NCBI RefSeq assembly: GCF_000950575.1
Contig: NZ_CP011005.1
Location: forward strand, 1,240,001 to 1,304,000
Reading direction: 5' to 3'
Source of the DNA: Psychromicrobium lacuslunae
GTDB lineage: Bacteria; Actinomycetota; Actinomycetes; Actinomycetales; Micrococcaceae
DNA length: 64,000 nucleotides
Numbering within the stretch: the first letter of the stretch is position 1; each line of letters opens with the position of its first letter. Below, in pieces: positions 1 to 8,379 of this stretch. The position numbers and the translations under genes were made by a program. Under the pieces are notes generated by a model. That model had not been told where the DNA came from. It saw nothing but the letters and a program-made list of their open reading frames with translations, and made no database searches.

Positions 1-1832
1 TGGTCGCCCACCCCGACGACGAGCGGTATCAGCCACTCTTCGGCACTAAAGTCACTTCCCCGCTGTTCGGCGTCGAACTCGAGGTAAAGGCACACCCCTT
101 GGCCAAGCCAGATAAGGGTTCTGGCCTGGTCATGGTGTGTACTTTCGGCGACCTGACCGATGTCACTTGGTGGCGCGAACTGCAACTTCCCACTCGCCCC
201 ATCGTCGGCCGTGACGGCCGGATTGTGGCGGAGACGCCGAGCTGGATTAGCGGCGAAGGCGTGGCACATTACGAGGCTCTGGCTGGCAAAACCACCTTCA
301 GCGCCAAGGAGACAATTGTTCAGCAACTGCGCGACAGTGGGGACCTGGACGGCGAGCCCAAGCCCATTATCCACCCGGTGAACTTCTACGAAAAGGGCGA
401 TAAGCCGCTCGAGGTAGTCACCAGCCGCCAGTGGTACATCCGCAATGGTGGCCGCGACGCCGAGCGCCGTGAACGACTCATCGAACGCGGTAAAGATGTG
501 GAGTTCCACCCTTCATTTATGCGGGCTCGCTATGAGAACTGGGTCGAGGGACTCAACGGCGATTGGCTAGTTTCTCGGCAACGGTTCTTCGGCGTACCGA
601 TTCCGGCTTGGTATCCCCTGGACGCTTCGGGAGAGCCGGATTACGATCACCCGATCCTGCCAGCGGATGACGCTCTCCCAGTCGACCCCGCCGCCGAGCC
701 CGCGCCAGGTTATGCCGAAACGCAACGCGATCAACCCGGCGGATTCACCGGTGATCCAGATGTGCTCGACACTTGGGCGACGTCCTCACTGACCCCCCAG
801 TTGGTGGGCGGCTGGAGCCGTGACGAAAAGCTCTTCAACAGTGTGTTCCCCTTTGACATGCGACCACAGGCTCACGAGATCATCCGAACCTGGCTGTTCT
901 CCTCGATGGTGCGTGCCGATGCTCTTCAAGGCAAAGCACCTTGGCGACACGCGCCGATTTCCGGCTGGGTGCTCGACCCGGACCGGAAGAAGATGTCGAA
1001 GTCAAAGGGCAATGTGGTGGTGCCAACCGATACCCTCGACCAGTTCGGCGCCGATGCGGTGCGTTACTGGGCCGCCTCAGCTCGTTTGGGCGTCGACACC
1101 GCCTTTGATACCGGTCAGATTAAGATCGGCCGACGGCTCGCGATCAAACTGCTCAACGCCTCAAAGTTTGTCCTAAATCTTGGCGCCACCGAGCAAAACG
1201 TGATCTCCGAATCGAATCTCTCAGTACTGAGTAATCCCTTGGATCGGGCGCTGCTGGCACAGTTGGCGGAGGTCGTGGAACAGGCCTCGACGGCGTTCGA
1301 CGGCTATGACTATGCTCGGGCGCTGCAGATCTCCGAGAGCTTCTTCTGGTCGTTCACCGACGATTATGTCGAACTGATCAAGGACCGAGCCTACGGTGCC
1401 TCCGGTGAGACAGAGCAAGCCAGCGTTCTGGCGGCTCTGGCCACCACTCTGGATACCCTGCTTCGGCTGTTCGCGCCCTTCATTCCGTTCGCCACCGAAG
1501 AAGTGTGGTCCTGGTGGCGGACCGGATCGGTGCACCAGGCGAGCTGGCCAGCGGCCGTCCAGGTGGTGGATGGCGACACCAAAATGCTCAGCACCTTGGG
1601 CAGCGCGCTGAGCGGCATCCGCAAGGCCAAATCCGAGGCTAAGGTCAAGCAACGCACCGAAGTACTGAGTGCCCGGGTGAGCGCTCCGGCCACTGAACTG
1701 GAACGGCTCCGCAACGGTCTGGTTGATCTCAAGGCAGCGGCTAATGCCCGCGAGCTCGAACTGGTTAATGGCGATGAGCTCGCCGTCGCTGACGTCGTGC
1801 TCGCCGAGGCTGAGGAAGCCGCCCAAGCCTAG
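1..1832 (+). CDS. valS: Valyl-tRNA synthetase, C-terminal part (5' end outside window)
   Basis: Charges tRNA-Val with valine in the cytoplasm. The frame is open from base 3, so the gene begins upstream and about 609 residues are visible. The first residues belong to the CP1 editing domain (the TFGDLTDVTWW stretch). They are followed by the class I core with WLVSRQRFFG and the ATP-binding signature KMSKS near visible residue 330, then the anticodon-binding domain. The insert between the SRQRFFG and DTWATSS motifs resembles the archaeal-like ValS form that some actinobacteria carry, and I see no long C-terminal coiled-coil arm. The gene converges on the downstream oxidoreductase gene across a long inverted repeat. 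Confidence 0.96.
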   Translation, partial: VAHPDDERYQPLFGTKVTSPLFGVELEVKAHPLAKPDKGSGLVMVCTFGDLTDVTWWRELQLPTRPIVGRDGRIVAETPSWISGEGVAHYEALAGKTTFSAKETIVQQLRDSGDLDGEPKPIIHPVNFYEKGDKPLEVVTSRQWYIRNGGRDAERRERLIERGKDVEFHPSFMRARYENWVEGLNGDWLVSRQRFFGVPIPAWYPLDASGEPDYDHPILPADDALPVDPAAEPAPGYAETQRDQPGGFTGDPDVLDTWATSSLTPQLVGGWSRDEKLFNSVFPFDMRPQAHEIIRTWLFSSMVRADALQGKAPWRHAPISGWVLDPDRKKMSKSKGNVVVPTDTLDQFGADAVRYWAASARLGVDTAFDTGQIKIGRRLAIKLLNASKFVLNLGATEQNVISESNLSVLSNPLDRALLAQLAEVVEQASTAFDGYDYARALQISESFFWSFTDDYVELIKDRAYGASGETEQASVLAALATTLDTLLRLFAPFIPFATEEVWSWWRTGSVHQASWPAAVQVVDGDTKMLSTLGSALSGIRKAKSEAKVKQRTEVLSARVSAPATELERLRNGLVDLKAAANARELELVNGDELAVADVVLAEAEEAAQA

Positions 1833-1855
1833 CCCCGCGCAACGGCCCTCATCGC

Positions 1856-1920
1856 ACATCGAGTGTGCAGATCTACACGCTAAGCACGCGTCTTCAGGTG
1901 TAGATCTGCACACTCGATGT
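1856..1920. terminator. Long perfect inverted repeat between convergent genes
   Basis: Two 23-nt arms (1856-1878 and 1898-1920) are exact reverse complements around a 19-nt loop. It lies between the 3' ends of valS and the facing oxidoreductase gene, so a bidirectional terminator is the simplest reading. No T-tract follows on either strand. Confidence 0.6.
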
Positions 1921-1946
1921 TTAAGCGTCGAAAACGTTCAGATAGC

Positions 1947-2588
1947 TTAGTCGAACTGCGGTGACTCGGTCCTGGTTCGCTTTAGCTCGAAGAAGTACGG
2001 GAATTCACCGAGGGTCACTGCCGCGTCCCAGATTCGACCAGCTTCCTCACCGCGCGGGATGCGGGTCAGCACCGGGCCGAAGAAAGCGGTGCCGTTGAAA
2101 GAAACCACCGGGGTGCCAACTTCCTGGCCAACCTGGGATATCCCGGCTTCGTGGCTGGCGCGCAACTGCTCGTCGTAATCGTCCTTTTCAGCGTAGTCGA
2201 TCAATTCGGCAGGCAAGCCAACCTCGGCCAGCGCACCCTTGATCGCTTCAAGGTAATCCGAAACACCCTCGTTGTGGATTCGCTTACCAAGTGCATCGTA
2301 AAGCGGTTTGACCACTGCCTCGCCGTGCAATTGCTGGGCCGCTATCACCACCCGCACTGGAGCCCAGCCGCGCTGCATCAACGACTTGTAAAAGTCTGAG
2401 AGATCCTCTTTGTTCTCGTTCAGCACCGAAAGGCTCATCACGTGCCAGTCAACCTGAATACCGCGAACTTTCTCCACCTCGCCGATCCAACGCGAGGTCA
2501 CCCAGGCGAAGGGGCAAATCGGGTCGAACCAAAAATCGGCCTTATTGGCTTTTTGTGTTTCCTCGCTTAGGCGGGCGGTTTCAGACAT
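1947..2588 (-). CDS. DsbA-fold oxidoreductase of the Rv2466c mycothiol-dependent type
   Basis: The 213-residue protein has the thioredoxin/DsbA fold and matches the layout of mycobacterial Rv2466c, a mycothiol-dependent reductase: FWFDPICPFAW near residues 19-29, HVMSLSVLNEN, GTPVV with the cis-Pro, and the tail FELKRTRTESPQFD. The family's CxxC is reduced to Cys25-Pro-Phe-Ala28, so only the nucleophilic cysteine is left. That fits a monothiol mechanism with mycothiol better than dithiol exchange. It is cytoplasmic, with no signal peptide. The specific substrate cannot be read from sequence. Confidence 0.85.
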   Translation of the reverse strand: MSETARLSEETQKANKADFWFDPICPFAWVTSRWIGEVEKVRGIQVDWHVMSLSVLNENKEDLSDFYKSLMQRGWAPVRVVIAAQQLHGEAVVKPLYDALGKRIHNEGVSDYLEAIKGALAEVGLPAELIDYAEKDDYDEQLRASHEAGISQVGQEVGTPVVSFNGTAFFGPVLTRIPRGEEAGRIWDAAVTLGEFPYFFELKRTRTESPQFD

Positions 2589-2663
2589 GATTGATCTCCT
2601 TCGACAGTGGTTACAGCAGCTTCAACGCAGCGGTTGCACAGTGCATTCCTAAACAGGGAATTC

Positions 2664-3290
2664 CTAAGCCTGGTTAAAAGTATCCCGACCGTTCTTAGTA
2701 TCAATAATCACTGCCTTGACCAGCTTGTCCTGCCAGCTTTGCGCCCAACCGGTGGTCGAGTCGAAAAGCGGCGAAAGCCAAAAAAGCAGACCGCCAATAC
2801 CACCGGTCAGTTGGGAGCCGAGGACAACTACCAGGCCGCGCAAGAACGCTTGACCCCAGCCAATCGGCTGACCGGTCTCGATTGAAACCAAGCGGAGACC
2901 CATGATCGACATACCAGGAGTGCGTCCTTTGGTGGCGATCAGCCACCAATAGATGAAGTAATAAACAAGTAGCAATACCCCGGTAGCCACTATCGCAATA
3001 GCGATGCTGCCAAAGATGCTAGCCGCCTGGGAACTACTTAACTCGTCCAAATTGTGGCGACGCGAGTGGTCATTGGCAATCTCGATTGTGGTGAAGATCA
3101 ACGGCAGAAAGGAGAGGAAACTTAGCAGGGTCAACGGTAAACCAAAGATCACCCCGTCCAGCAACCACACGAGAAGTTGTTTACCCGCCGTTGTCGCTCT
3201 GGCACCCTGCAGCGCCGCTGCGCCGTAAGGAGCAGCTGGCTGACCGTAGGGCGAGGGATATTGTTGGGCGCCGTAAGGCTGCTGACTCAT
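2664..3290 (-). CDS. RDD-family membrane protein
   Basis: This 208-residue integral membrane protein begins with a Gln/Pro/Tyr/Gly-rich cytoplasmic tail (residues 1-25) followed by an RDD domain. Its first helix starts near residue 38 (LLVWLLDGVIFGLPLTLL) and about four hydrophobic segments are visible, with the conserved TPGMSIMGLRLV loop near residues 124-135. RDD proteins are poorly understood; some act in ion tolerance. It lies 26 bp downstream of clpX on the same strand and may be read through from it, but nothing ties it to proteolysis. Confidence 0.8.
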   Translation of the reverse strand: MSQQPYGAQQYPSPYGQPAAPYGAAALQGARATTAGKQLLVWLLDGVIFGLPLTLLSFLSFLPLIFTTIEIANDHSRRHNLDELSSSQAASIFGSIAIAIVATGVLLLVYYFIYWWLIATKGRTPGMSIMGLRLVSIETGQPIGWGQAFLRGLVVVLGSQLTGGIGGLLFWLSPLFDSTTGWAQSWQDKLVKAVIIDTKNGRDTFNQA

Positions 3291-3316
3291 CGCACTCCGA
3301 TCCGAATCCGCCGAGG

Positions 3317-4600
3317 CTAGGCCGACTTATTCCTACGCTTAGCCACCACATCATGCGGGATGAGAGTTAGCTGGCCGCTCTCCTTGACCGACTCGGCGGT
3401 GACAACGGCAGAAGCAATGTCATCGCGGCTCGGAAGCTCAAACATCACCGGTAGCAGCACTTCCTCCAGGATTGCGCGCAGCCCACGGGCACCGGTGCCA
3501 CGCTCCAACGCCTGATCGGCAATAGCGTCCAGGGCCTCGTCCTCGAAGCTGAGTTCCACCCCGTCCAAGTGGAACATCTTCTGATACTGCTTGATCAGAG
3601 CGTTTTTCGGCTCGGTGAGGATCTGAATCAGCGCATCACGATCCAGATGAGAAACCGTGGTGATCACCGGAAGCCGCCCAATGAATTCGGGAATCAAGCC
3701 GAACTTCAGCAGGTCCTCCGGCATCACATCGCCATAGCTGGCTTCCTCACCGGAAAGCGCACCGAGCGGAGCACCGAAGCCAATGCCTTTCTTTCCAGCT
3801 CTGGCACCAATAATCTCCTCCAGACCAGCAAAGGCACCGGCCACGATGAAGAGCACATTAGTGGTATCAATCTGGATGAATTCCTGATGCGGGTGCTTCC
3901 GCCCGCCCTGCGGTGGCACCGAAGCGACAGTGCCTTCAAGAATCTTCAAGAGTGCTTGTTGCACGCCCTCACCGGAGACATCCCGGGTGATCGAAGGGTT
4001 TTCGCTCTTACGTGAGATCTTGTCGATTTCGTCAATATAAATAATGCCCTGTTCGGCCTTTTTGACATCGTAATCGGCGGCCTGGATGAGCTTCAACAGG
4101 ATGTTCTCGACGTCCTCACCGACGTACCCCGCCTCCGTGAGGGCGGTGGCGTCGGCGACCGCGAACGGCACATTGAGCCGTCGGGCTAGGGTCTGCGCGA
4201 GATAGGTTTTGCCACAGCCGGTCGGCCCGATCAGCAAGATATTCGATTTGGCGATCTCGACATCGTCGTGATGGCTGCCATCGGCTAGTGCCTGGCCCTT
4301 GGAACCGGCCTGAATACGCTTGTAGTGGTTGTAAACAGCAACCGAAAGGGAACGCTTCGCCGGTTCCTGGCCGATGACATATTCCTGCAGGAAGTTGAAG
4401 ATTTCCTTCGGCTTCGGTAACTCGAAGCTACCCAGATCGGCGACCTCGGCAAGTTCCTCTTCGATGATCTCATTGCACAACTCGATGCACTCATCACAGA
4501 TGTAAACACCGGGGCCAGCAATTAGTTTGCGCACCTGTTTCTGGCTCTTTCCGCAGAAAGAACACTTGAGCAGATCCGTGCTCTCACCCATACGAGCCAT
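3317..4600 (-). CDS. clpX: ATP-dependent Clp protease ATP-binding subunit ClpX
   Basis: AAA+ unfoldase that feeds substrates to the ClpP chamber. The 427-residue protein has the N-terminal zinc-binding domain (CSFC at 13-16, then CDECIELC at 35-42), Walker A GPTGCGKT at 125-132, Walker B IIYIDEID and a C-terminal small domain. I chose ATG at 4600, giving MARMGEST, because it is preceded by AAAGGGA and matches the family start. A GTG at 4624 would only add eight residues. It lies downstream of clpP1-clpP2 on the same strand, about 130 bp away. Confidence 0.97.
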   Translation of the reverse strand: MARMGESTDLLKCSFCGKSQKQVRKLIAGPGVYICDECIELCNEIIEEELAEVADLGSFELPKPKEIFNFLQEYVIGQEPAKRSLSVAVYNHYKRIQAGSKGQALADGSHHDDVEIAKSNILLIGPTGCGKTYLAQTLARRLNVPFAVADATALTEAGYVGEDVENILLKLIQAADYDVKKAEQGIIYIDEIDKISRKSENPSITRDVSGEGVQQALLKILEGTVASVPPQGGRKHPHQEFIQIDTTNVLFIVAGAFAGLEEIIGARAGKKGIGFGAPLGALSGEEASYGDVMPEDLLKFGLIPEFIGRLPVITTVSHLDRDALIQILTEPKNALIKQYQKMFHLDGVELSFEDEALDAIADQALERGTGARGLRAILEEVLLPVMFELPSRDDIASAVVTAESVKESGQLTLIPHDVVAKRRNKSA

Positions 4601-4732
4601 CACAATCCCTTTCGCAAAAACCACTTACCATTCAACTCTATGGCAATTTCCGCCCGATGCTACGTCAAACGCCGGGGCGAGCCATAAATATGACTCACCC
4701 CGGCGCTGATGTTCGAAACTAGAACGCGCTGA

Positions 4733-5446
4733 CTACTTGGCGATAGCCGCTGGCTTGAGCTTGCGCGACTCCAGCACCTGATCAATCAGTCCGTAATCCA
4801 GCGCCTCCGCTGCGGTCAGGATCTTGTCCCGCTCAATATCGTTGTTCAGCTGCTCAGGCGTCCGCCCGGAGTGCTGAGCTAAAGTTTCTTCCAACCAGGT
4901 GCGCATCCGCATCACCTCATTGGCCTGGATTTCGAGATCCGAAGCCTGGCCGCCCTGCCCACCAGATAGCGCGGGCTGATGGATCAGCACCCGCGCGTTT
5001 GGCAGAGCCAACCGCTTCCCCGGTGTGCCAGCCGCCAACAGCACAGCGGCTGCGCTAGCCGCTTGGCCCAGGCAGACAGTCTGGATCTCGGGCCGAATGT
5101 ACTGCATGGTGTCGTAAATAGCCGTCATCGCGGTAAACGAGCCACCGGGAGAGTTGATGTAGAGGGTGATGTCACGATCCGGATCGGTGGATTCGAGCAC
5201 CAGCAGCTGCGCCATAATGTCATCGGCACTGGCGTCGTCCACCTGCACGCCCAGGAAGATGATGCGATCTTCGAAGAGCTTGGTGTACGGATCTTGACGC
5301 TTGAACCCGTAAGGGGTGCGTTCTTCGAACTGCGGGAGCACATAGCGCGAGCTGGGCAGATTAGCTGCCGCCCCACCCATCTGCACGTTGGCGACGTTCT
5401 GCGTCCACATTGCGGCGGGACCTGCGGCGGTGAAATTGCTAGTCAT
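4733..5446 (-). CDS. clpP2: ATP-dependent Clp protease proteolytic subunit 2
   Basis: Serine peptidase of 237 residues forming one ring of the mixed ClpP1P2 tetradecamer typical of actinobacteria. The catalytic Ser lies in [11 protein letters not shown], the His in VLIHQPAL and the Asp in the [12 protein letters not shown] region. The start at 5446 ([10 protein letters not shown]) has AAAGAGA upstream and leaves only 10 nt after the clpP1 stop, so the two subunits are co-transcribed and probably translationally coupled. A longer upstream frame exists but overlaps clpP1 and lacks family similarity. Confidence 0.96.
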   Translation of the reverse strand: MTSNFTAAGPAAMWTQNVANVQMGGAAANLPSSRYVLPQFEERTPYGFKRQDPYTKLFEDRIIFLGVQVDDASADDIMAQLLVLESTDPDRDITLYINSPGGSFTAMTAIYDTMQYIRPEIQTVCLGQAASAAAVLLAAGTPGKRLALPNARVLIHQPALSGGQGGQASDLEIQANEVMRMRTWLEETLAQHSGRTPEQLNNDIERDKILTAAEALDYGLIDQVLESRKLKPAAIAK

Positions 5447-5456
5447 GATTCTCTTT

Positions 5457-6089
5457 CTACTTCGCGTTCGTTCCGCCGCCACCGGCAACCGAGCCGGCGT
5501 GAGCGCTGATCTTATCGAAGAAACCGTATTCCAGAGCTTCTTCCGCGGTGAACCACTTATCCCGATCGTTATCTTTGAGGATCTGCTCAACGGTTTGCCC
5601 GGTCTGCTCTGCGGTCAGTTCGGCCATCACCTTCTTCATGTGCAAGATCAGTTCGGCCTGGATTTTGATGTCCGAGGCGGTTCCGCCAATGCCACCGGAG
5701 GGCTGATGCATCAGAATACGCGCATTAGGAGTGGCATGGCGCTTGCCTTTGGTGCCGGAAGAGAGCAGGAACTGCCCCATCGAAGCGGCCAAGCCGGTGG
5801 CCACCGTGACCACATCGTTCGGGATGAACTGCATGGTGTCGTAGATCGCCATCCCAGCCGTTACCGAACCGCCCGGGGAGTTGATGTAGAGGTAGATGTC
5901 CTTCTCTTGATCCTCCGAGGCCAGCAATAGCATCTGCGAACAGATCATATTGGCATTGTCATCGCGAACCTCAGAGCCCAACCAAATGGTGCGCTGTTTG
6001 AGCAGTCGATTGTATACGTAATCGTCCTGGCCGCCGGGCTCGCCTGCCATCCGCGGAGTCGCAGGAACGGAATTTACCAGTTCAGTCAT
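5457..6089 (-). CDS. clpP1: ATP-dependent Clp protease proteolytic subunit 1
   Basis: First gene of the clpP1-clpP2 pair, 210 residues. The catalytic Ser is in [11 protein letters not shown], the His in ILMHQPSGG and the Asp in [13 protein letters not shown]. Together with ClpP2 and ClpX it forms the cytoplasmic regulated protease that is usually essential in this phylum. The C-terminus is Gly/Ala-rich ([11 protein letters not shown]). The upstream gap contains a match to the ClgR operator core, consistent with ClgR-controlled clpP transcription in other actinobacteria. Confidence 0.96.
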   Translation of the reverse strand: MTELVNSVPATPRMAGEPGGQDDYVYNRLLKQRTIWLGSEVRDDNANMICSQMLLLASEDQEKDIYLYINSPGGSVTAGMAIYDTMQFIPNDVVTVATGLAASMGQFLLSSGTKGKRHATPNARILMHQPSGGIGGTASDIKIQAELILHMKKVMAELTAEQTGQTVEQILKDNDRDKWFTAEEALEYGFFDKISAHAGSVAGGGGTNAK

Positions 6090-6176
6090 GGTTTCTCACT
6101 CATCTCATTTGACCTGTATCGCTACATGGACAGTAGCCTTTTCCGGCCGCGATATCTTCCGCAAAACGGTGCTGTT

Positions 6177-6187
6177 CGCTGACGGCG
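6177..6187 (+). promoter_or_regulatory. Candidate ClgR operator upstream of clpP1P2
   Basis: CGCTGACGGCG at this position fits every fixed base of the ClgR core as I recall it from Corynebacterium (CGCYNANRGCG). It lies about 88 bp upstream of the clpP1 start. The outer A/T positions match only in part. ClgR activating clpP1P2 is established in related genera; its use here is inference. Confidence 0.5.
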
Positions 6188-6370
6188 CAGTCGCCCTGCC
6201 GTGGGCAGATTCGCCCTCGGCTGAAGCCCGGTTCTACCAATGGCTGCGCGGCGAAAACCGTGCGCAACAGACAGGCTTTCGGAATTCCACGAACGACACC
6301 GAACTGGCGACTGCGATGCCCGGAGGAATCTTGGTTTATCGACTTAAAAGCACTAGGCCATTTTAAAAAC

Positions 6371-6405
6371 ACTAGGTCGTTGCCCGGCTCGGGCAACGAC
6401 CTAGT
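6371..6405 (-). terminator. tig: Intrinsic terminator of tig
   Basis: Two perfect 15-nt arms (6371-6385 and 6391-6405) enclose a 5-nt loop. On the minus strand, 12 bases after the tig stop, the stem is followed by GTTTTTAAAA, a proper T-tract. Confidence 0.85.
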
Positions 6406-6417
6406 AAAACTGAGAGC

Positions 6418-7827
6418 TTAGAAGCGCGCGGCGCCCGGGTCGTCGCCAGCGGGTCCGACCGGCACGTCCTCGGGCCCCTCTGATTCGCCGGCTACCCCGG
6501 CGGCCTCGTTGAGAGCCGATTCAAGTGCCGGATCCACAGCGGGCTTCACGAACTCGGACAAGTCAACCTCGGCGCCTGCTGCATCGGTCACCTTTGCCTG
6601 ACCGAGAACTACCGCGAGAGCCTTGCGACGGCGAACCTCGCCGACAACCAAAGGCACCTGACCTGACTGGTCAAGCATCTGGGCGAACTGGTTCGGGTCC
6701 ATGCCGTACTGACCAGCGGAGTTGACGATGTAGTCAATCAACTCAGCCTGAGAGACCTCGATCTCTTCCTTATCGGCCACCGCATCCAGGATGATTTCGT
6801 TCTTGAAAGAACGCGCCGCATTCTCGCGGACCTCGGCGCGGTGCTCCTCGGTGTCGTGCTCTTCTTCGCCGTGAGAGTTGGCCGGGTTGAAGTGCTGTTC
6901 CAGCTGATCCTCAATCACGGACTCCGGTACCGGCACCTCAATTAGCTCAACGAGCTTCTCGAGCACCTTATCGCGAGCTTCTACGCCCTGCTCAACTGTC
7001 TTGGACTGGTTGACCTGGGTCTCCAAGTCTTCGCGAAGCTCGGCGAGGGTATCGAATTCGCTGGCCAACTGAGCGAAGTCATCGTCCGCGGTGGGCAGCT
7101 CCCGCAGTTTGACTGCGGTCACCTTGACGGTAACTTGCGCCTCTTCGCCGGCGTGCTCACCGCCGACCAACTTGGTGTCAAAGATCGCTTCCTCGCCAGC
7201 GCTCAGCCCCGTGATTGCTTCATCGAGGCCTTCCAGCATGGTGCCGGCGCCGACCTGGTAGGAAAGGCCGGTAGCGGAATCAACTTCTGCGCCATCAATC
7301 TTGGCCAGGATGTCGATAGTAACGAAGTCGTCATTTGCGGCCGGACGCTCGGCCGGGACCAGGGTTCCGAAACGGCCGCGCAGATCGTCGAGTGCCTTAT
7401 CGACGTCGGCCTCGGACTTCTCGGCACTGGTCACCTCAACGGCGATACCTGAGTATTCCGGAAGCTCAACCTCGGGGCGAACATCCACCTCAACCTGGAA
7501 CTTCAGTTCGCCCTCGGTGGCAGAAGGGTCGGGCACTTCGGTGATTTCCACCTCGGGACGAGAGAGCGGGCGAATACCGGTCTCGGCCACGGCGCTCTGG
7601 TACCAGCCATTCAGACCTTCGTTAACTGCGGTCTCCAGCACGTAACCACGGCCCACTCGCTGATCGATTAACCGATTCGGCACTTTGCCCTTGCGGAAGC
7701 CCGGAATCTGAACCTGCTCCGAGATGGTCTTGTAGGCCTCATCGATGCTTGGCTTCAGTTCGTCAAAAGAAACTTCGACGTCGAGCTTGACCCGGGTGGG
7801 CGAGAGGTTTTCGACAGCGCTCTTCAC
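6418..7827 (-). CDS. tig: Trigger factor chaperone
   Basis: Ribosome-bound chaperone with peptidyl-prolyl isomerase activity, 469 residues. The N-terminal ribosome-binding domain carries the signature GFRKGKVP near residues 43-50. The FKBP-like domain runs from about 160 to 245 ([24 protein letters not shown]), followed by the helical arms. A His/Glu-rich patch ([11 protein letters not shown]) sits in the C-terminal domain, and the C-terminus is an acidic Pro/Gly tail. It is transcribed just upstream of clpP1P2 and clpX, the usual actinobacterial order, but has its own terminator. Confidence 0.96.
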   Translation of the reverse strand: MKSAVENLSPTRVKLDVEVSFDELKPSIDEAYKTISEQVQIPGFRKGKVPNRLIDQRVGRGYVLETAVNEGLNGWYQSAVAETGIRPLSRPEVEITEVPDPSATEGELKFQVEVDVRPEVELPEYSGIAVEVTSAEKSEADVDKALDDLRGRFGTLVPAERPAANDDFVTIDILAKIDGAEVDSATGLSYQVGAGTMLEGLDEAITGLSAGEEAIFDTKLVGGEHAGEEAQVTVKVTAVKLRELPTADDDFAQLASEFDTLAELREDLETQVNQSKTVEQGVEARDKVLEKLVELIEVPVPESVIEDQLEQHFNPANSHGEEEHDTEEHRAEVRENAARSFKNEIILDAVADKEEIEVSQAELIDYIVNSAGQYGMDPNQFAQMLDQSGQVPLVVGEVRRRKALAVVLGQAKVTDAAGAEVDLSEFVKPAVDPALESALNEAAGVAGESEGPEDVPVGPAGDDPGAARF

Positions 7828-7885
7828 TGAGTATTACTCCTGAGATGGATGTTTTTCACTTTGGGGTCTTGCTGATCTTGCTGTG

Positions 7886-7958
7886 TCGGGGCGACAGGAC
7901 TCGAACCTGCGGTCTCCTGCTCCCAAAGCAGGCGCGCTAGCCACTACGCTACGCCCCG
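7886..7958 (-). tRNA. tRNA-Pro(UGG)
   Basis: A complete 73-nt cloverleaf on the minus strand. The acceptor CGGGGCG pairs with CGCCCCG, the anticodon loop is TTTGGGA with anticodon UGG, and the T-arm has TTCGAGT. The discriminator is A, and CCA is not encoded. Confidence 0.95.
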
Positions 7959-8068
7959 CGACGCTCGACAAGTCTACGGCCTCAAGGCCCGCTGTGCACA
8001 TCGGAATGATTTTCTTCGTAGAAATCGGTGATTTTGCGCTCAAAAACACAGCTCACGAGGGTCCCAGC

Positions 8069-8094
8069 TTGACAGCCTAGCGGCTAGGTATGAT
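8069..8094 (+). promoter_or_regulatory. Putative tRNA-Gly promoter
   Basis: TTGACA at 8069-8074 is a perfect -35 and TATGAT at 8089-8094 a good -10, ahead of the tRNA-Gly at 8114. The 14-nt spacer is shorter than usual, so the true -10 may lie a few bases downstream (TGTAGT). Confidence 0.45.
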
Positions 8095-8113
8095 GTAGTT
8101 ATCTCTGTCCTTC

Positions 8114-8187
8114 GGGGATGTAGCTCAATGGTAGAGCCTCAGTCTTCCAAACTGATTACGCGGGTTCGATTCCCGTCATCCCCTCCA
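8114..8187 (+). tRNA. tRNA-Gly(UCC)
   Basis: The acceptor GGGGATG pairs with CATCCCC, the D-arm is GCTCAATGGTAGAGC, the anticodon loop is CTTCCAA (UCC) and the T-loop TTCGATT. CCA is encoded at 8185-8187. Confidence 0.96.
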
Positions 8188-8379
8188 GTGTCTGTGGAAT
8201 GAGCAGTTCCCGGCTTTCAGCGTTTTCTTGCTCAAGAGCTCCGCTTGAGAAATCGAAATTTAATTATCAAATGTTTATTACATTTACCTTATAACTCAGT
8301 TTCTCCCGTTACGCTGAAAAGAAGACATGGAATTTAAGCGCGAGATTCTCCTACTCGATCCTCGCAATTAGGGAGTACT

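Larger units (their letters stand above)
6090..6417. other. Intergenic region between tig and clpP1
   Basis: These 328 bases hold the clpP1P2 control region and the tig terminator. Short open frames cross it on both strands but none has a credible ribosome site or family similarity, so I see no gene here. Confidence 0.7.

Noticed and set aside
1221-1913. 230-codon frame opposite valS
   Set aside because: Antisense shadow of a well-conserved synthetase; composition and lack of motifs argue against it.
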